A stretch of 64,000 nt of DNA, taken from NCBI RefSeq assembly GCF_002813775.1, contig NZ_CP020370.1, positions 5,853,501-5,917,500 on the forward strand, written 5' to 3'. This document shows, in pieces, positions 26,198 to 35,059 of this stretch (positions within the stretch are counted from its first letter, which is position 1; every line of letters starts with the position of its first letter). Under the pieces are notes generated by a model. That model ran no database searches. It saw nothing but the letters and a program-made list of their open reading frames with translations, and was not told the origin of the DNA. The translations under genes and the position numbers were made by a program. This stretch comes from Candidatus Thiodictyon syntrophicum (GTDB lineage: Bacteria > Pseudomonadota > Gammaproteobacteria > Chromatiales > Chromatiaceae).

Positions 26198-26914
26198 TCA
26201 CCGCACCGAGAGCACAATCGTCATGTTTGCAGTGATCACTGATTTCTGATTGTCGTGGAAAACGGTGCGAATAAACTGGCTTACCACACTGCGAGCCAGC
26301 AACATCATGCTTCGCCGCATGTAACGCAATAAACCAACCCCCTTCAAAGGAAGAACCGGCGCCCGCGCCTGGACCACGTCAAAACCGGATATTGCTGCTA
26401 ATTGCGCGACCGCCTGCGAACCCAGCAGGGACCGATGGGTCACATCGCCGAATTGATAGAAGCCGGAAAACGGGCTATCCCCGCTGGGTACCCTCGCCAC
26501 AAATAGTCCCTTTTTCTTTAAGAGACAGCGCGATCGTTGCAGCAAGACGTAGATATCGTCAATCGCCAAGTGTTCAAGCACATCGAAAGCGATTATCAAG
26601 TCGAAGTGTTGCCGACACTCGAGCGTGGACAGGCTTTCTGAACCATCAACCACTTCAAAACCTTGCTTTCTGGCACACGCAAGGAGATCTGGATTGATCT
26701 CTGTTCCTGTATAATCGAAACCGCTATGCCTACACCACCCGGCGAACGCTCCATTGCCAAACCCGATCTCCAGGATACGGAGATCCTTCCCCAGTTCGAC
26801 GCCTGAAACAATCAGTTCCCGCGTGAAGTAGATGGCATCGGTCTTCGTGAACTCAGCAAATGCCTGATCATTCCAATGCTTTAGCTGAATGTAAGCTCTA
26901 TCTGGAATTTCCAT
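26198..26914 (-). CDS. class I SAM-dependent methyltransferase
   Basis: 238 aa. LRILEIGFGNGAFAGWC (motif I, residues about 45-61), FDLIIAFDVLEHLAIDD near 110, GLFVARVPSGDSPFSG near 140. The DVLEH motif is that of methyltransferases acting on glycans or small molecules in surface-polysaccharide loci. It follows a radical SAM enzyme, with a 176-bp non-coding gap (26022-26197) before the next GT4. No promoter or terminator was recognised in that gap. Confidence 0.85.
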   Translation of the reverse strand: MEIPDRAYIQLKHWNDQAFAEFTKTDAIYFTRELIVSGVELGKDLRILEIGFGNGAFAGWCRHSGFDYTGTEINPDLLACARKQGFEVVDGSESLSTLECRQHFDLIIAFDVLEHLAIDDIYVLLQRSRCLLKKKGLFVARVPSGDSPFSGFYQFGDVTHRSLLGSQAVAQLAAISGFDVVQARAPVLPLKGVGLLRYMRRSMMLLARSVVSQFIRTVFHDNQKSVITANMTIVLSVR

Positions 26915-26964
26915 AGCTCAGAAATTTCAATGTTCAGTTTGCCAGTAAATTGGTGAGGGCCACA

Positions 26965-28014
26965 TCAGGATTTCAATGCCGCATCCTGTCGTATCTCGCG
27001 CCGTCGGCCTATCAGCCCATTGGCTGGATCACAATACATGGAGCAGGTCTTGCATGTGGTTGGAACATTGCCCGATTCCCATTCATCCAATATGTCTCCA
27101 ATCTTTCCATGTGCTTCGACAAGATCCATTTCCTTGATGTTCCCGATATGCAGGCGGGGGTCGCCATAGACATTGCGACATGCGCACAGATGGATATCCC
27201 CGTCAGGATGAACTGTCAGGTCCCATAATAGCATACAGGGACGCAGAGTGAGTTCGGGCGCCTCTTTCTGAAGGATATAGCCTTCAGGCAAGATGTCCTT
27301 GGTAATTAGCCCCAGCCAATCGTCCACCTCGGTCATAACCTCCACGCTATGGGCGAGTTGCATCACCTCTTCCATTTCCGGGGCCGCAAGCAAAACATCA
27401 ACGGGCAAATCTCCCCGCAGCCTGATGTTTATTTCTCGTTTATTGCCGAGCAATCTATTTTCGCGCAAAAGCTTCAATATACTGTCACGCGTTCGCTCAA
27501 AGTGGCGGACCCGGTAATCTCTTTCGTACATTGCCTGATCGAACCCAGCAAACGAAAGATTGATTTTATCCGGCCCATTAAGCAGAAATTTGCGCGCATC
27601 AGTCCTATGCAGCAAAAGACCATTCGTTGTCACTTCGATCTGATCGACACCAATCGCTCTCAACTGGCTTAACTTGTCCATGAACATCGGAGCCATAAGC
27701 GGTTCACCGATATTTGGGGACATCATGACTTGTCTGATTCTGGCATGCCGCATCCTCTGCAAAGCAAGTTTGAATATAGCATCTGACATATGGACCGTGT
27801 CTTCTTTTCGAGCGAATTGATACGCGCAAAATACGCAATTCGCGTTACATTTTCTTGTTATCGCCAGGTTTAAGCGTATTGGCGATGCACCCAGATAGGC
27901 TGATCTTGGAATCGAACGCCATGCGTACTTGGCAAAACCGTTAATAACAGGAATTAATGCGATCTTGAGAATGCTCGCTATACTTCTCTTGTTCTTGATG
28001 TAGACAGCAGGCAT
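26965..28014 (-). CDS. radical SAM/SPASM-domain enzyme
   Basis: 349 aa. The radical SAM cluster motif C-x3-C-x2-C is CNANCVFC near residue 55. MMSPNIGEPLMAP near 98 is the SAM-binding GGE-like loop and IEVTTNGLLL near 125 is the next strand. The C-terminal part (LRPCMLLWDLTVHPDGDI, then LCACRN, GNI, CKTCSMYC) is a SPASM-type auxiliary iron-sulfur region. AAGGAGG about nine bases upstream is the strongest ribosome site in the window. Such proteins in surface-glycan clusters may do carbon-centred chemistry on sugars (epimerisation, deoxygenation) or act in peptide modification; nothing here decides which. Confidence 0.88.
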   Translation of the reverse strand: MPAVYIKNKRSIASILKIALIPVINGFAKYAWRSIPRSAYLGASPIRLNLAITRKCNANCVFCAYQFARKEDTVHMSDAIFKLALQRMRHARIRQVMMSPNIGEPLMAPMFMDKLSQLRAIGVDQIEVTTNGLLLHRTDARKFLLNGPDKINLSFAGFDQAMYERDYRVRHFERTRDSILKLLRENRLLGNKREINIRLRGDLPVDVLLAAPEMEEVMQLAHSVEVMTEVDDWLGLITKDILPEGYILQKEAPELTLRPCMLLWDLTVHPDGDIHLCACRNVYGDPRLHIGNIKEMDLVEAHGKIGDILDEWESGNVPTTCKTCSMYCDPANGLIGRRREIRQDAALKS

Positions 28015-28145
28015 ATCCAGGCAACCTCCTTAGCAATCCGGTAAGGTGAAAGCTATAACCAGAAATAGTCCAGGCATAGCGCTGCACTTAATGTTGGCAA
28101 CAGCCATGTCAGAGGATTTTCACGAAATCGGAGAAATCCAAAGGT

Positions 28146-29291
28146 TCATCGACTTCGCATCGCTGCAAGTTTACTGGAGTAGCGTTCTCCATAAGCCCGC
28201 CACGATAGTCGAGACCGTGCCTCACCCAAGAGATTACGGGCTACTCCGACAGGGAAGCGGCTCTGTGCCCAATCCACGGCCTGACGGATGCCGTTGACCA
28301 AGGCATCAGGGTCATCATGCGGAACCACGAAAATGCCTTCCTTCAATCCAGTCAGTTCTGCTAGATCGTCGCCGCCGGTGCGGTCGGTACAGACGACCGG
28401 TAGCCCGCAAGCTAAGGCTTGGGCCTGCACGAGCGACAAACCTTCCTCTCGCGAGGCTAGGACAAAGACCTGAGCACGCCCGTACCAGGTAGGCAACTGC
28501 CACTGCGCCACTGCATCCTGATGTTGGAACCAGGACTGGAGCGGCAAAGGGGCGTCGGCCACCGCGCCGACATGGAGCAATTGCACCGCGCCGTCTAAAC
28601 GCGCAACGGCCTCCACCAGCAGGCCGCAGCCCTTTCGATAAGACCATGCGCCGGTATAGATTGCCCTTGGCGGCTCATTGGCGGGAGCGACCGTGGGCAT
28701 GAACATGTCAAGATCGACGCCATAGGGATTGCGAAATAGTTTGCTGACCGGGAACCCTTGCTCCAGGAAGCTCTGCGCGACGTGCAGTGAGGGTATGGCC
28801 ACCTGATCAGCCAGTGAATACCCAGCCAACTCCCGCTCTATGTATTGGCTGGTTACAGTTTCCGACGGCAAGCCGCGGTCTCTTAGCTCATCCAGAATCG
28901 CCTGCTGCGATAACACATGCCGACTGCCGCGTTCGATAAACACCTTGGCCCCATAGCGGTTGCGGGCCGCACGGGCACTTTCGATGCACAGGCCCGACAT
29001 GCCAATGAACACGTCGCAGGCTTCCAGTTTGATGGCAATCAGTCGATCGGCCGCGGCGAGCATCAGCGGGGCGAGCTGGCGACGCACCCCCTTTCCGCCA
29101 TAGCGCTGCGCCGCCACCAGGGGCAGCAGCCATGGCAGCAAGCCCCGGTGCGCCGCCACAGGCAGGCCAAAGCGGGCGGTCCGGCTCCGCGGCAAGATCG
29201 AGTAGAAGGCGACCTCATGACCGAGTGCAGCCAACTCCCGTGCCAAATCCAGCACATGGAATCGGCCGGTCGTAGCAATGGCAATCTTCAT
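28146..29291 (-). CDS. GT4 glycosyltransferase
   Basis: 381 aa. MKIAIATTGRFHVLDLAREL start, VFIERGSRHVL near 120 and SLHVAQSFLEQG near 168 in the acceptor domain; AIYTGAWSYRKG near 212 opens the donor domain; LASREEGLSLVQAQALACG near 280 is the donor-binding helix. Its ATG overlaps the stop of the preceding transferase gene (ATGA), so they are translationally coupled. Confidence 0.88.
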   Translation of the reverse strand: MKIAIATTGRFHVLDLARELAALGHEVAFYSILPRSRTARFGLPVAAHRGLLPWLLPLVAAQRYGGKGVRRQLAPLMLAAADRLIAIKLEACDVFIGMSGLCIESARAARNRYGAKVFIERGSRHVLSQQAILDELRDRGLPSETVTSQYIERELAGYSLADQVAIPSLHVAQSFLEQGFPVSKLFRNPYGVDLDMFMPTVAPANEPPRAIYTGAWSYRKGCGLLVEAVARLDGAVQLLHVGAVADAPLPLQSWFQHQDAVAQWQLPTWYGRAQVFVLASREEGLSLVQAQALACGLPVVCTDRTGGDDLAELTGLKEGIFVVPHDDPDALVNGIRQAVDWAQSRFPVGVARNLLGEARSRLSWRAYGERYSSKLAAMRSR

Positions 29292-30514
29292 ACCCTGGTC
29301 TGCCGGGTAACCTGCTGAAAGACCCGCTCCAGCCGCACCGCAAGGGCAGCCCAGGTGAAAGAAGCACTACAGACGTCATGTGGGGCTGGCGCCGGGCACC
29401 GCCCACGGATCAGATCGAGCGTTTCGGCGAGATCGGCGCTGGCGGCGCAGCAGAAAAGCTCACCGCCGGTGTCCGCCGCCAGTCCGCGCGACTCCTCGGT
29501 CTCGCCTGGAAAGGCCAGCACCGGTCGGCCACAGGCGAGGAGTTCCAGCAGCTTGTGATGAAAGCAGTTGGGATCCCATAGGTAGGTATTGACCGCCGCC
29601 GACCGGCACAAGGCCGCGAGCTCCGGCAAGGGCAAGTAGGGATGTGCCTCCACCCGCGCCAATCCCGCGAGACGCTCCAGGGCTGGACGCACTATAGCGT
29701 GATCGCCACCAGCGTAAACGATCTCGACCCCAACTGGCTTAACCCCCGTAAGTTTCGTCAGCCATTCCGATAAGCCGTCGATGAACGCTTCCAGGCTTCC
29801 ATGATCATAAATACTACCGGTCAGGGTTAGCCGGAATACGCCCTGATCGAGTCGAGTCGGCGCAGCGTCTGCAAACGAGCGGTCCACGCCGCTGTAAACG
29901 ACGCATGGTTGCGACGGGAACCACCGTGACAGGACCTGGGCATTGAATTCGGCATTCGCGGTGCTGGCAGCCATATCACTGAAGCGGCGGGCGATGATTG
30001 TTTGCAGGGTACTGGGCATGAAGACCTCCCAGGAATCCTTCATGTCTGCCGCCCACGGGCAGCCCGCCAACCGCCCCAGCCGCTGGGCGATGAGCCAGCA
30101 GTCTGTATTGCCGAACAGCCCCCAAGTCGCTTGGGGTTGGAACTCCCGCGCCAGGACCGTCAGGTACGGCTGAGTCGCTTGACTGAAATCCGTAAACATC
30201 CCGGAATGCCTGAGATAGCTCCAGGTCACCAGTGCCTTGCGCAGCATAACCGGCGTACGTGTCGAGCGAATGCGGTCCAGCAAGGCGCGCCTCAGGGGCC
30301 GGACCGCCAGCAACAGTGGCTCCGCCCAGTCATGTGCTCGCAATCGTTGGGCCAGTCGAGTTGGGGGCGGCGCGATTTCCGTCCCTTCGCGCCACTCGCA
30401 AAGCTGAACGACCCGATGCCCCCGCCTGGCCAGTTCTCTTGCAAAAAACCAGGAGCGCATGCCGGAGACGTGCGGCGTTGTGGGGTGCATGTGATTGACG
30501 AAGACAAGGTTCAT
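29288..30514 (-). CDS. GT4-like glycosyltransferase
   Basis: 408 aa from the ATG at 30514 (MNLVFVNHMHPTTPHVSG). This start is preferred over the GTG at 30556, which would overlap asnB by 31 bp and add an unrelated leader. WAADMKDSWEVF near 165, LTLTGSIYDHGSLEAFI near 245, and KLLELLACGRPVLAF near 335 are GT-B donor-domain features. It lies directly after asnB copy 3 and is coupled to the next GT4 by an ATGA overlap. Confidence 0.82.
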   Translation of the reverse strand: MNLVFVNHMHPTTPHVSGMRSWFFARELARRGHRVVQLCEWREGTEIAPPPTRLAQRLRAHDWAEPLLLAVRPLRRALLDRIRSTRTPVMLRKALVTWSYLRHSGMFTDFSQATQPYLTVLAREFQPQATWGLFGNTDCWLIAQRLGRLAGCPWAADMKDSWEVFMPSTLQTIIARRFSDMAASTANAEFNAQVLSRWFPSQPCVVYSGVDRSFADAAPTRLDQGVFRLTLTGSIYDHGSLEAFIDGLSEWLTKLTGVKPVGVEIVYAGGDHAIVRPALERLAGLARVEAHPYLPLPELAALCRSAAVNTYLWDPNCFHHKLLELLACGRPVLAFPGETEESRGLAADTGGELFCCAASADLAETLDLIRGRCPAPAPHDVCSASFTWAALAVRLERVFQQVTRQTRV

Positions 30515-30525
30515 GTACTTATCAA

Positions 30526-32409
30526 TCAGCAACGCCCAACGAAATCGCGCTTCCACGCCTCACCGATAAAGGGCTGCCAGAGCGCCCACCCCAACTGCGT
30601 CTCGCCGCGCTTCAGCCGTTCCAGCACCCGGTGCCACCAGGGGGCATCCCAGTAAGCGCTTTCGCAAAAGGACCGCGAATGCAGCAGGTCTTCCGCGAGC
30701 GCCAGCAGCGGTCCCTGGAACCAGCTCTCCTGCGGGGGGCGGAAGCCCTGCTTGTTCCAGCGCGTGCGCACCTCCTCCGGAAGGATACCACGCATGGACT
30801 CGCGCAGCAGGCGCTTGGTCTGCACCTCGCCCATCAGGTACTGGGGCGGTAGGGACAGAACCAACTCGGCCAGGCGGTGGTCACAGAAGGGCAGCCGCAC
30901 CTCGCGCGAGTGGGCCATGGAATTGCGGTCCCCGTAGCGCAGCAGGGTGGTCAGGTACATGCTGAAGGAGTCCTGATAAAGGGCGCTGCTCAGGGCGTCG
31001 AAGCGCGCGACCCGGCCGCGCTGGTTTTCCTGCGCGACGCGGCGGGCGACCTCGGGCTTGAGGCCATAGAGCAGGTTGGTGCCGATACCCAGCCGATGGG
31101 AGAGCCAGCGCCGCAGGCCGAAGGGCAGCCGGTCGCGCCAGCCGCGGGCCGGCGGGGTCAGGGCCAAGGGGTAGCGCTGCCGGATCGCGGGGAGTTCCCG
31201 CCTTAGCCGCTCAGTCTCGCCGCGCTCGGTCAGGGCCTGCACATAGAAGCGGAAGTATTGCTCGTAGCCGCCGAGTAGCTCATCGGCCCCTTGGCCATCC
31301 AATAGCACCGTGATTCCCTGCTCCTTGGCGAGCCGGAACACGCAGTACTGGGCATACTGGCTGGACGAACCCACCGGCAACTCGTTGTACCAGATAAATT
31401 CGGCCAGCTCGGCGGCAAGGCCGTCCGCCGTCGGCAGTACCACATGGCTGGTCACGCGGGAGGCGGCGATCACCGGTTCGGCATAATGCCATTCGTCCGC
31501 CGCGGTGCCCGGAAAGCGACCGGTGAAGGTGTGATACTCGCCCTCGGGATGGATGAACCGGCGGATCAGGCTGACGATCGCGCTGGAATCGAGCCCGCCC
31601 GACAGACAGGAGCCCACCGGGACATCGCTGCGCATGCGGATGCGCACCGCGTCCGTGAGCAGCTCGCGGAACTGGGCGACGGCGTCGGCCACAGAGAGTG
31701 CGGCCAATTCCGCGCGCGGCTGCAGGTCCCAGTAACGCCAAATCCGATAGTCCAGGGTTCGGCAATCCAGCACCATCGCCTCTGCGGGCAGCAACTGCTG
31801 GATGCCATTGAAGACCGTTTGCCGATCGCCGTCCAGCCCCATGCTGGCATTGTGCAGACCGCGCAGCAGGCGGAACTCGTCGTAGTCCGGTGCGATGCCC
31901 GGCAGGGCCAGCAGGGCCTTGTATTCCGACGCGAAGCCGAAGCGCGCCGGCCCGGCCGCGAACAGCAAGGGCTTCTCGCCGTAGCGGTCGCGGGCGCAGA
32001 AGAGGCACTGCGTGACGGTATCGTACAACGCAAAGGCGAACATGCCGTTGAAGCGCTGCAGGCAACCCTCGCCCCAGGCCCGGTAGGCGACCAGGATCAC
32101 CTCGGTATCGGTGCCGGTGTGGAAGACATGGCCTAGGCGCTGCAACTCTGCACGCAGTTCCAGATAGTTGTAGATCTCGCCGTTGTACGTGATGACATAG
32201 CGCCCGCTGCTGTCTGACATCGGCTGGGTGCCGCGCTCGGACAGGTCGAGGATCGACAGGCGACGATGGGCAAGGTGCACCCTATCGCAAACGCTGGACC
32301 AGGTGCCGGCGCCGTCGGGACCACGGTGGATAAGCCTAGGCAGGATTGCCTCTAGCAACGCCTCGGATGAAACGAGGGAAGGGCCGATGATTCCTGCGAT
32401 ACCACACAT
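30526..32409 (-). CDS. asnB: asparagine synthase-like glutamine amidotransferase (copy 3)
   Basis: 627 aa. MCGIAGIIG with Cys2, LIHRGPDGAG near 27, TYNGEIYNYLEL near 75; PP-loop SCLSGGLDSSAIV near 265; LLDGQGADELLGGYEQYF near 385. The best of the three matches to the EPS-type asparagine synthetase family. All catalytic motifs are intact. It precedes two glycosyltransferases in an overlapping run. Role inferred as amidation of a carboxylated sugar or of another EPS precursor. Confidence 0.9.
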   Translation of the reverse strand: MCGIAGIIGPSLVSSEALLEAILPRLIHRGPDGAGTWSSVCDRVHLAHRRLSILDLSERGTQPMSDSSGRYVITYNGEIYNYLELRAELQRLGHVFHTGTDTEVILVAYRAWGEGCLQRFNGMFAFALYDTVTQCLFCARDRYGEKPLLFAAGPARFGFASEYKALLALPGIAPDYDEFRLLRGLHNASMGLDGDRQTVFNGIQQLLPAEAMVLDCRTLDYRIWRYWDLQPRAELAALSVADAVAQFRELLTDAVRIRMRSDVPVGSCLSGGLDSSAIVSLIRRFIHPEGEYHTFTGRFPGTAADEWHYAEPVIAASRVTSHVVLPTADGLAAELAEFIWYNELPVGSSSQYAQYCVFRLAKEQGITVLLDGQGADELLGGYEQYFRFYVQALTERGETERLRRELPAIRQRYPLALTPPARGWRDRLPFGLRRWLSHRLGIGTNLLYGLKPEVARRVAQENQRGRVARFDALSSALYQDSFSMYLTTLLRYGDRNSMAHSREVRLPFCDHRLAELVLSLPPQYLMGEVQTKRLLRESMRGILPEEVRTRWNKQGFRPPQESWFQGPLLALAEDLLHSRSFCESAYWDAPWWHRVLERLKRGETQLGWALWQPFIGEAWKRDFVGRC

Positions 32410-32447
32410 ATAAGATAAGCTGATGGAAAAAGAACTGAAGCGAAACG

Positions 32448-33122
32448 CTAAGGCCTTGTCGCTTCGACATAAAGCGACTCAACGGCCCGGTCTATGCTAT
32501 CGATCAAAAGCCTGGCATCTGCACCACGCATATAAGCGCAATGCACAATATCATAAAAGCCGACTTCGGCTAACAACACCTGCATCGTTTCAAAATCGTA
32601 AGCATACTCATGCCCAAAATTCCTGAACACCCGATTGATCGCCATCAGTGGCGTTTTCTCATCTGTGTTGACATCGAAGTAGGGGGCATTAAATTGGCCG
32701 TCTGCCCGACTTCTCGTATACTCGTTAAGATAAAGCTCCGCATCCGGGACAACAATCCTAACTCGGCCACCCGGCCTTAGCACGCGATGCAATTCCCCCA
32801 GCACGTGTTTGCAATTAGCCAAAGACAAGTGTTCTAAACAGTGTTCGCTGAACGCGCCCACCATCGATCGGTCCGGAAGAGGTATACCATTCTTCAAATC
32901 CCAGCAGATATGTATACCAGGCCTCCACGAATAATCAAGATTTATAAATCCATTTACGATATTTGAACCGCACCCAATATTCAGAAGCTCTGATTGTGTC
33001 GCCTCCGGGCTGATAAAGGTTCTATTGTTGCGTATCAAGAAACCGATGAACGCCTGTACTTTTGAATAACTCCATATCGAGCGCGCCCAAGTGAGCCTGG
33101 TATTCGAGAATTCCAGCTTCAT
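32448..33122 (-). CDS. class I SAM-dependent methyltransferase
   Basis: 224 aa from the ATG at 33122. The longer frame to 33185 would run into the preceding GT2 gene and lacks family similarity. Motif I is LLNIGCGSNIVNGFINLDY. VGAFSEHCLEHLS and ELHRVLRPGGRVRIVVPD follow, then YAYDFETMQVLLAEVGF. This is the methyltransf_11 subgroup common in LPS/EPS loci. It lies 13 bp downstream of the GT2 gene. Confidence 0.85.
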   Translation of the reverse strand: MKLEFSNTRLTWARSIWSYSKVQAFIGFLIRNNRTFISPEATQSELLNIGCGSNIVNGFINLDYSWRPGIHICWDLKNGIPLPDRSMVGAFSEHCLEHLSLANCKHVLGELHRVLRPGGRVRIVVPDAELYLNEYTRSRADGQFNAPYFDVNTDEKTPLMAINRVFRNFGHEYAYDFETMQVLLAEVGFYDIVHCAYMRGADARLLIDSIDRAVESLYVEATRP

Positions 33123-33135
33123 ACTTTCGTCTCGC

Positions 33136-34185
33136 TCATTTCTTGCTAACCTGTCTATAATGCCAATAGTCATTGCGTCGCTCAATGACGGGTAAGGCTC
33201 GTTTGATGGCCAGCTTGAATACCAGCCTCAGGAGCCGCAGGAGAGTAGCCACTCGGTGGCCGGTCGTGACTGTATCGTCCCCAAGGTAATAGTCCCTCAG
33301 CATCGCGTTCTCGAGGAGTTTTTCCATGGCGGCCCAGCGGGCGCGCTTGAGGTCCTCCACTGGCCAGGAATCTGCCGGCACGGAATGGAGGTCGCGCAAC
33401 ATCTGCAGGTACGCCTTGACCGACTCACTCTTCTGCCAGATCGCCTTGCGATGATGCCGCGTTCGCCATTCCTGGAAATCCACCAGGTCGTAGGCCTGGC
33501 TGATATTGTCGGCGTGGACGCGATAGTTGACCAAGGGTTCGCGCAAATGAACCCGTTCGCCCAACAGAGTAGCCCTCAGATACAGCGCGTTATCCTCCAA
33601 GAGGAGGTTGTCAGGTAGTGGACCAAAGGCTTCAAACACGTCACGGCGCACGGCCAGCGATGCAGCCGCAACTCCGCCGAAGCGCCTCCTGACACCATCT
33701 TCAAGGCTCTGAAAGATTGTCTCGGTGTTCATTATACGCCCAAGGGACTGTCCAGCGGCACCAATCAAGGCAAGGTCGTTAGTGATGACCCTTGCCCGGC
33801 AATCCGATGCCTTCCATCGCTCCACCAAGACCCTGACACGATTGGGAAGAGAGACATCATCGGCATTTGCCAGGACGATGAGTTCGCCGGTTGATTTAGC
33901 GACCGCCGCATTGAGTTGACTGCCAATACCGATGTTGCGCTCGTTGCGGTTCAGGATAATCTTGTGCGGCCCGATATAAGCAGCAGACATCTCCTGCATG
34001 ATGCAATAAGTACGATCCGCGGAGCCATCATCAGAGAGGACCACTTCCAGAGGAGAATAGGTCTGGGCAAAGGCGCTCTCGATTGCCTTAGAAATAAAAC
34101 GCTCTTCGTTGTAGGCATAAATTACTAAAGTCGCAAGAACCACTGACTCATTTGGCTGCGAGCGAGGCTCCATGGGGGTATTCAT
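33136..34185 (-). CDS. GT2 glycosyltransferase
   Basis: 349 aa. GT-A fold: TLVIYAYNEERFISKAIES near 20, VVLSDDGSADRT (first D-rich loop) near 48, and NADDVSLPNRV (the DxD-like metal/nucleotide site) near 105. LLLEDNALYLRATL near 190 is the catalytic-base region. Sister of the GT2 at 35060-36076, with which it shares FAQTYSPLEVVLSDD. It follows FkbM with a 1-bp gap. Confidence 0.9.
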   Translation of the reverse strand: MNTPMEPRSQPNESVVLATLVIYAYNEERFISKAIESAFAQTYSPLEVVLSDDGSADRTYCIMQEMSAAYIGPHKIILNRNERNIGIGSQLNAAVAKSTGELIVLANADDVSLPNRVRVLVERWKASDCRARVITNDLALIGAAGQSLGRIMNTETIFQSLEDGVRRRFGGVAAASLAVRRDVFEAFGPLPDNLLLEDNALYLRATLLGERVHLREPLVNYRVHADNISQAYDLVDFQEWRTRHHRKAIWQKSESVKAYLQMLRDLHSVPADSWPVEDLKRARWAAMEKLLENAMLRDYYLGDDTVTTGHRVATLLRLLRLVFKLAIKRALPVIERRNDYWHYRQVSKK

Positions 34186-34186
34186 A

Positions 34187-34972
34187 CTAAAACCTTGAAA
34201 GCAAAGCCTTAAGAACTCCGTAACGTGAGTTTAGAGCAATCATGTTTCCTGCACAAAGATGCGCATTGGAAAGAAGCGATAGATCCCATATGACCCCCCC
34301 TTGTGTTAACCTTCCGATTTGAAAACCAGGCAATACTTCCCTAAACTTGTCCAAAAAATTGCCGCGCATCCAGCTCATTTCATTGTACTCAAACTGAACG
34401 ATTTGGACCGAGTCCAATATGCCTGATAGCCCTTCAATAACTTCTATTTCAAAACCCTCCACGTCAATTTTGACAAAATCGATAGATTCAATACCTGCAT
34501 GCTTCGCATACACATCTCCACGAATGACTCGACTCTTAAGGACCCGCGACTCCACTGAGTAAGGACGGCTACCTAAACCGCTTAAAGAAGGATTTTCGTC
34601 TACATGATGAAATGCTACTTCCGCTTCTGTATTCGATAAGCCAGCATCAACAAGAATAATTTTGGTGTCATGTCTTACATTATCTTGCAGTCGAGAAAAC
34701 GTAATGGGACTAAGCTCGAATGCGAATATCTTAGCTTCTCCTAGTATTTTTGATATCATCTTAGAGTAGGAGCCATCGTTCGCGCCGACATCAAAAATTG
34801 TAGTTACCTTTTCATTCGATAAGCGACGTATAAGCGCGTACTCACCATCAGATGCAGACTCATAGTTATTTGCGGAAACATAACCATCACGGTATATCTG
34901 CGCAGCGAGAAAAATAGACCTTGATCCCGCCAAGTGCCTACTCGAATGCCAACGAAGCAAAGACTTAAGCAT
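34187..34972 (-). CDS. FkbM-family methyltransferase
   Basis: 261 aa. IFDVGANDGSYSKMISKIL (motif I, near 60), FAFELSPITFSRLQ near 85, and SIDFVKIDVEGFEIEVIEGL near 165 are diagnostic of FkbM O-methyltransferases, which in polysaccharide loci methylate sugar hydroxyls. GAGGTGG upstream of the ATG. The gene is clearly AT-richer than the 14-31 kb region, like its neighbour at 35060, consistent with acquisition by transfer. Confidence 0.9.
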   Translation of the reverse strand: MLKSLLRWHSSRHLAGSRSIFLAAQIYRDGYVSANNYESASDGEYALIRRLSNEKVTTIFDVGANDGSYSKMISKILGEAKIFAFELSPITFSRLQDNVRHDTKIILVDAGLSNTEAEVAFHHVDENPSLSGLGSRPYSVESRVLKSRVIRGDVYAKHAGIESIDFVKIDVEGFEIEVIEGLSGILDSVQIVQFEYNEMSWMRGNFLDKFREVLPGFQIGRLTQGGVIWDLSLLSNAHLCAGNMIALNSRYGVLKALLSRF

Positions 34973-34993
34973 TTACAACCACCTCATTATCAG

Positions 34994-35020
34994 AATAAAA
35001 CCCCCGGCTATGCCGGGAGA
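34994..35020 (-). terminator. Rho-independent terminator (minus strand)
   Basis: On the minus strand CTCCCGGCATAGCCGGGGG followed by TTTTATT: a 6-bp GC stem CCCGGC/GCCGGG with ATA loop and a T-run. It lies 40 bp after the stop of the GT2 gene at 35060, ending that transcript and leaving FkbM to a separate or read-through transcript. Confidence 0.75.
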
Positions 35021-35059
35021 CCCCAAGAGTTTGACATTTTCGGCACTTGATGACGAGAG

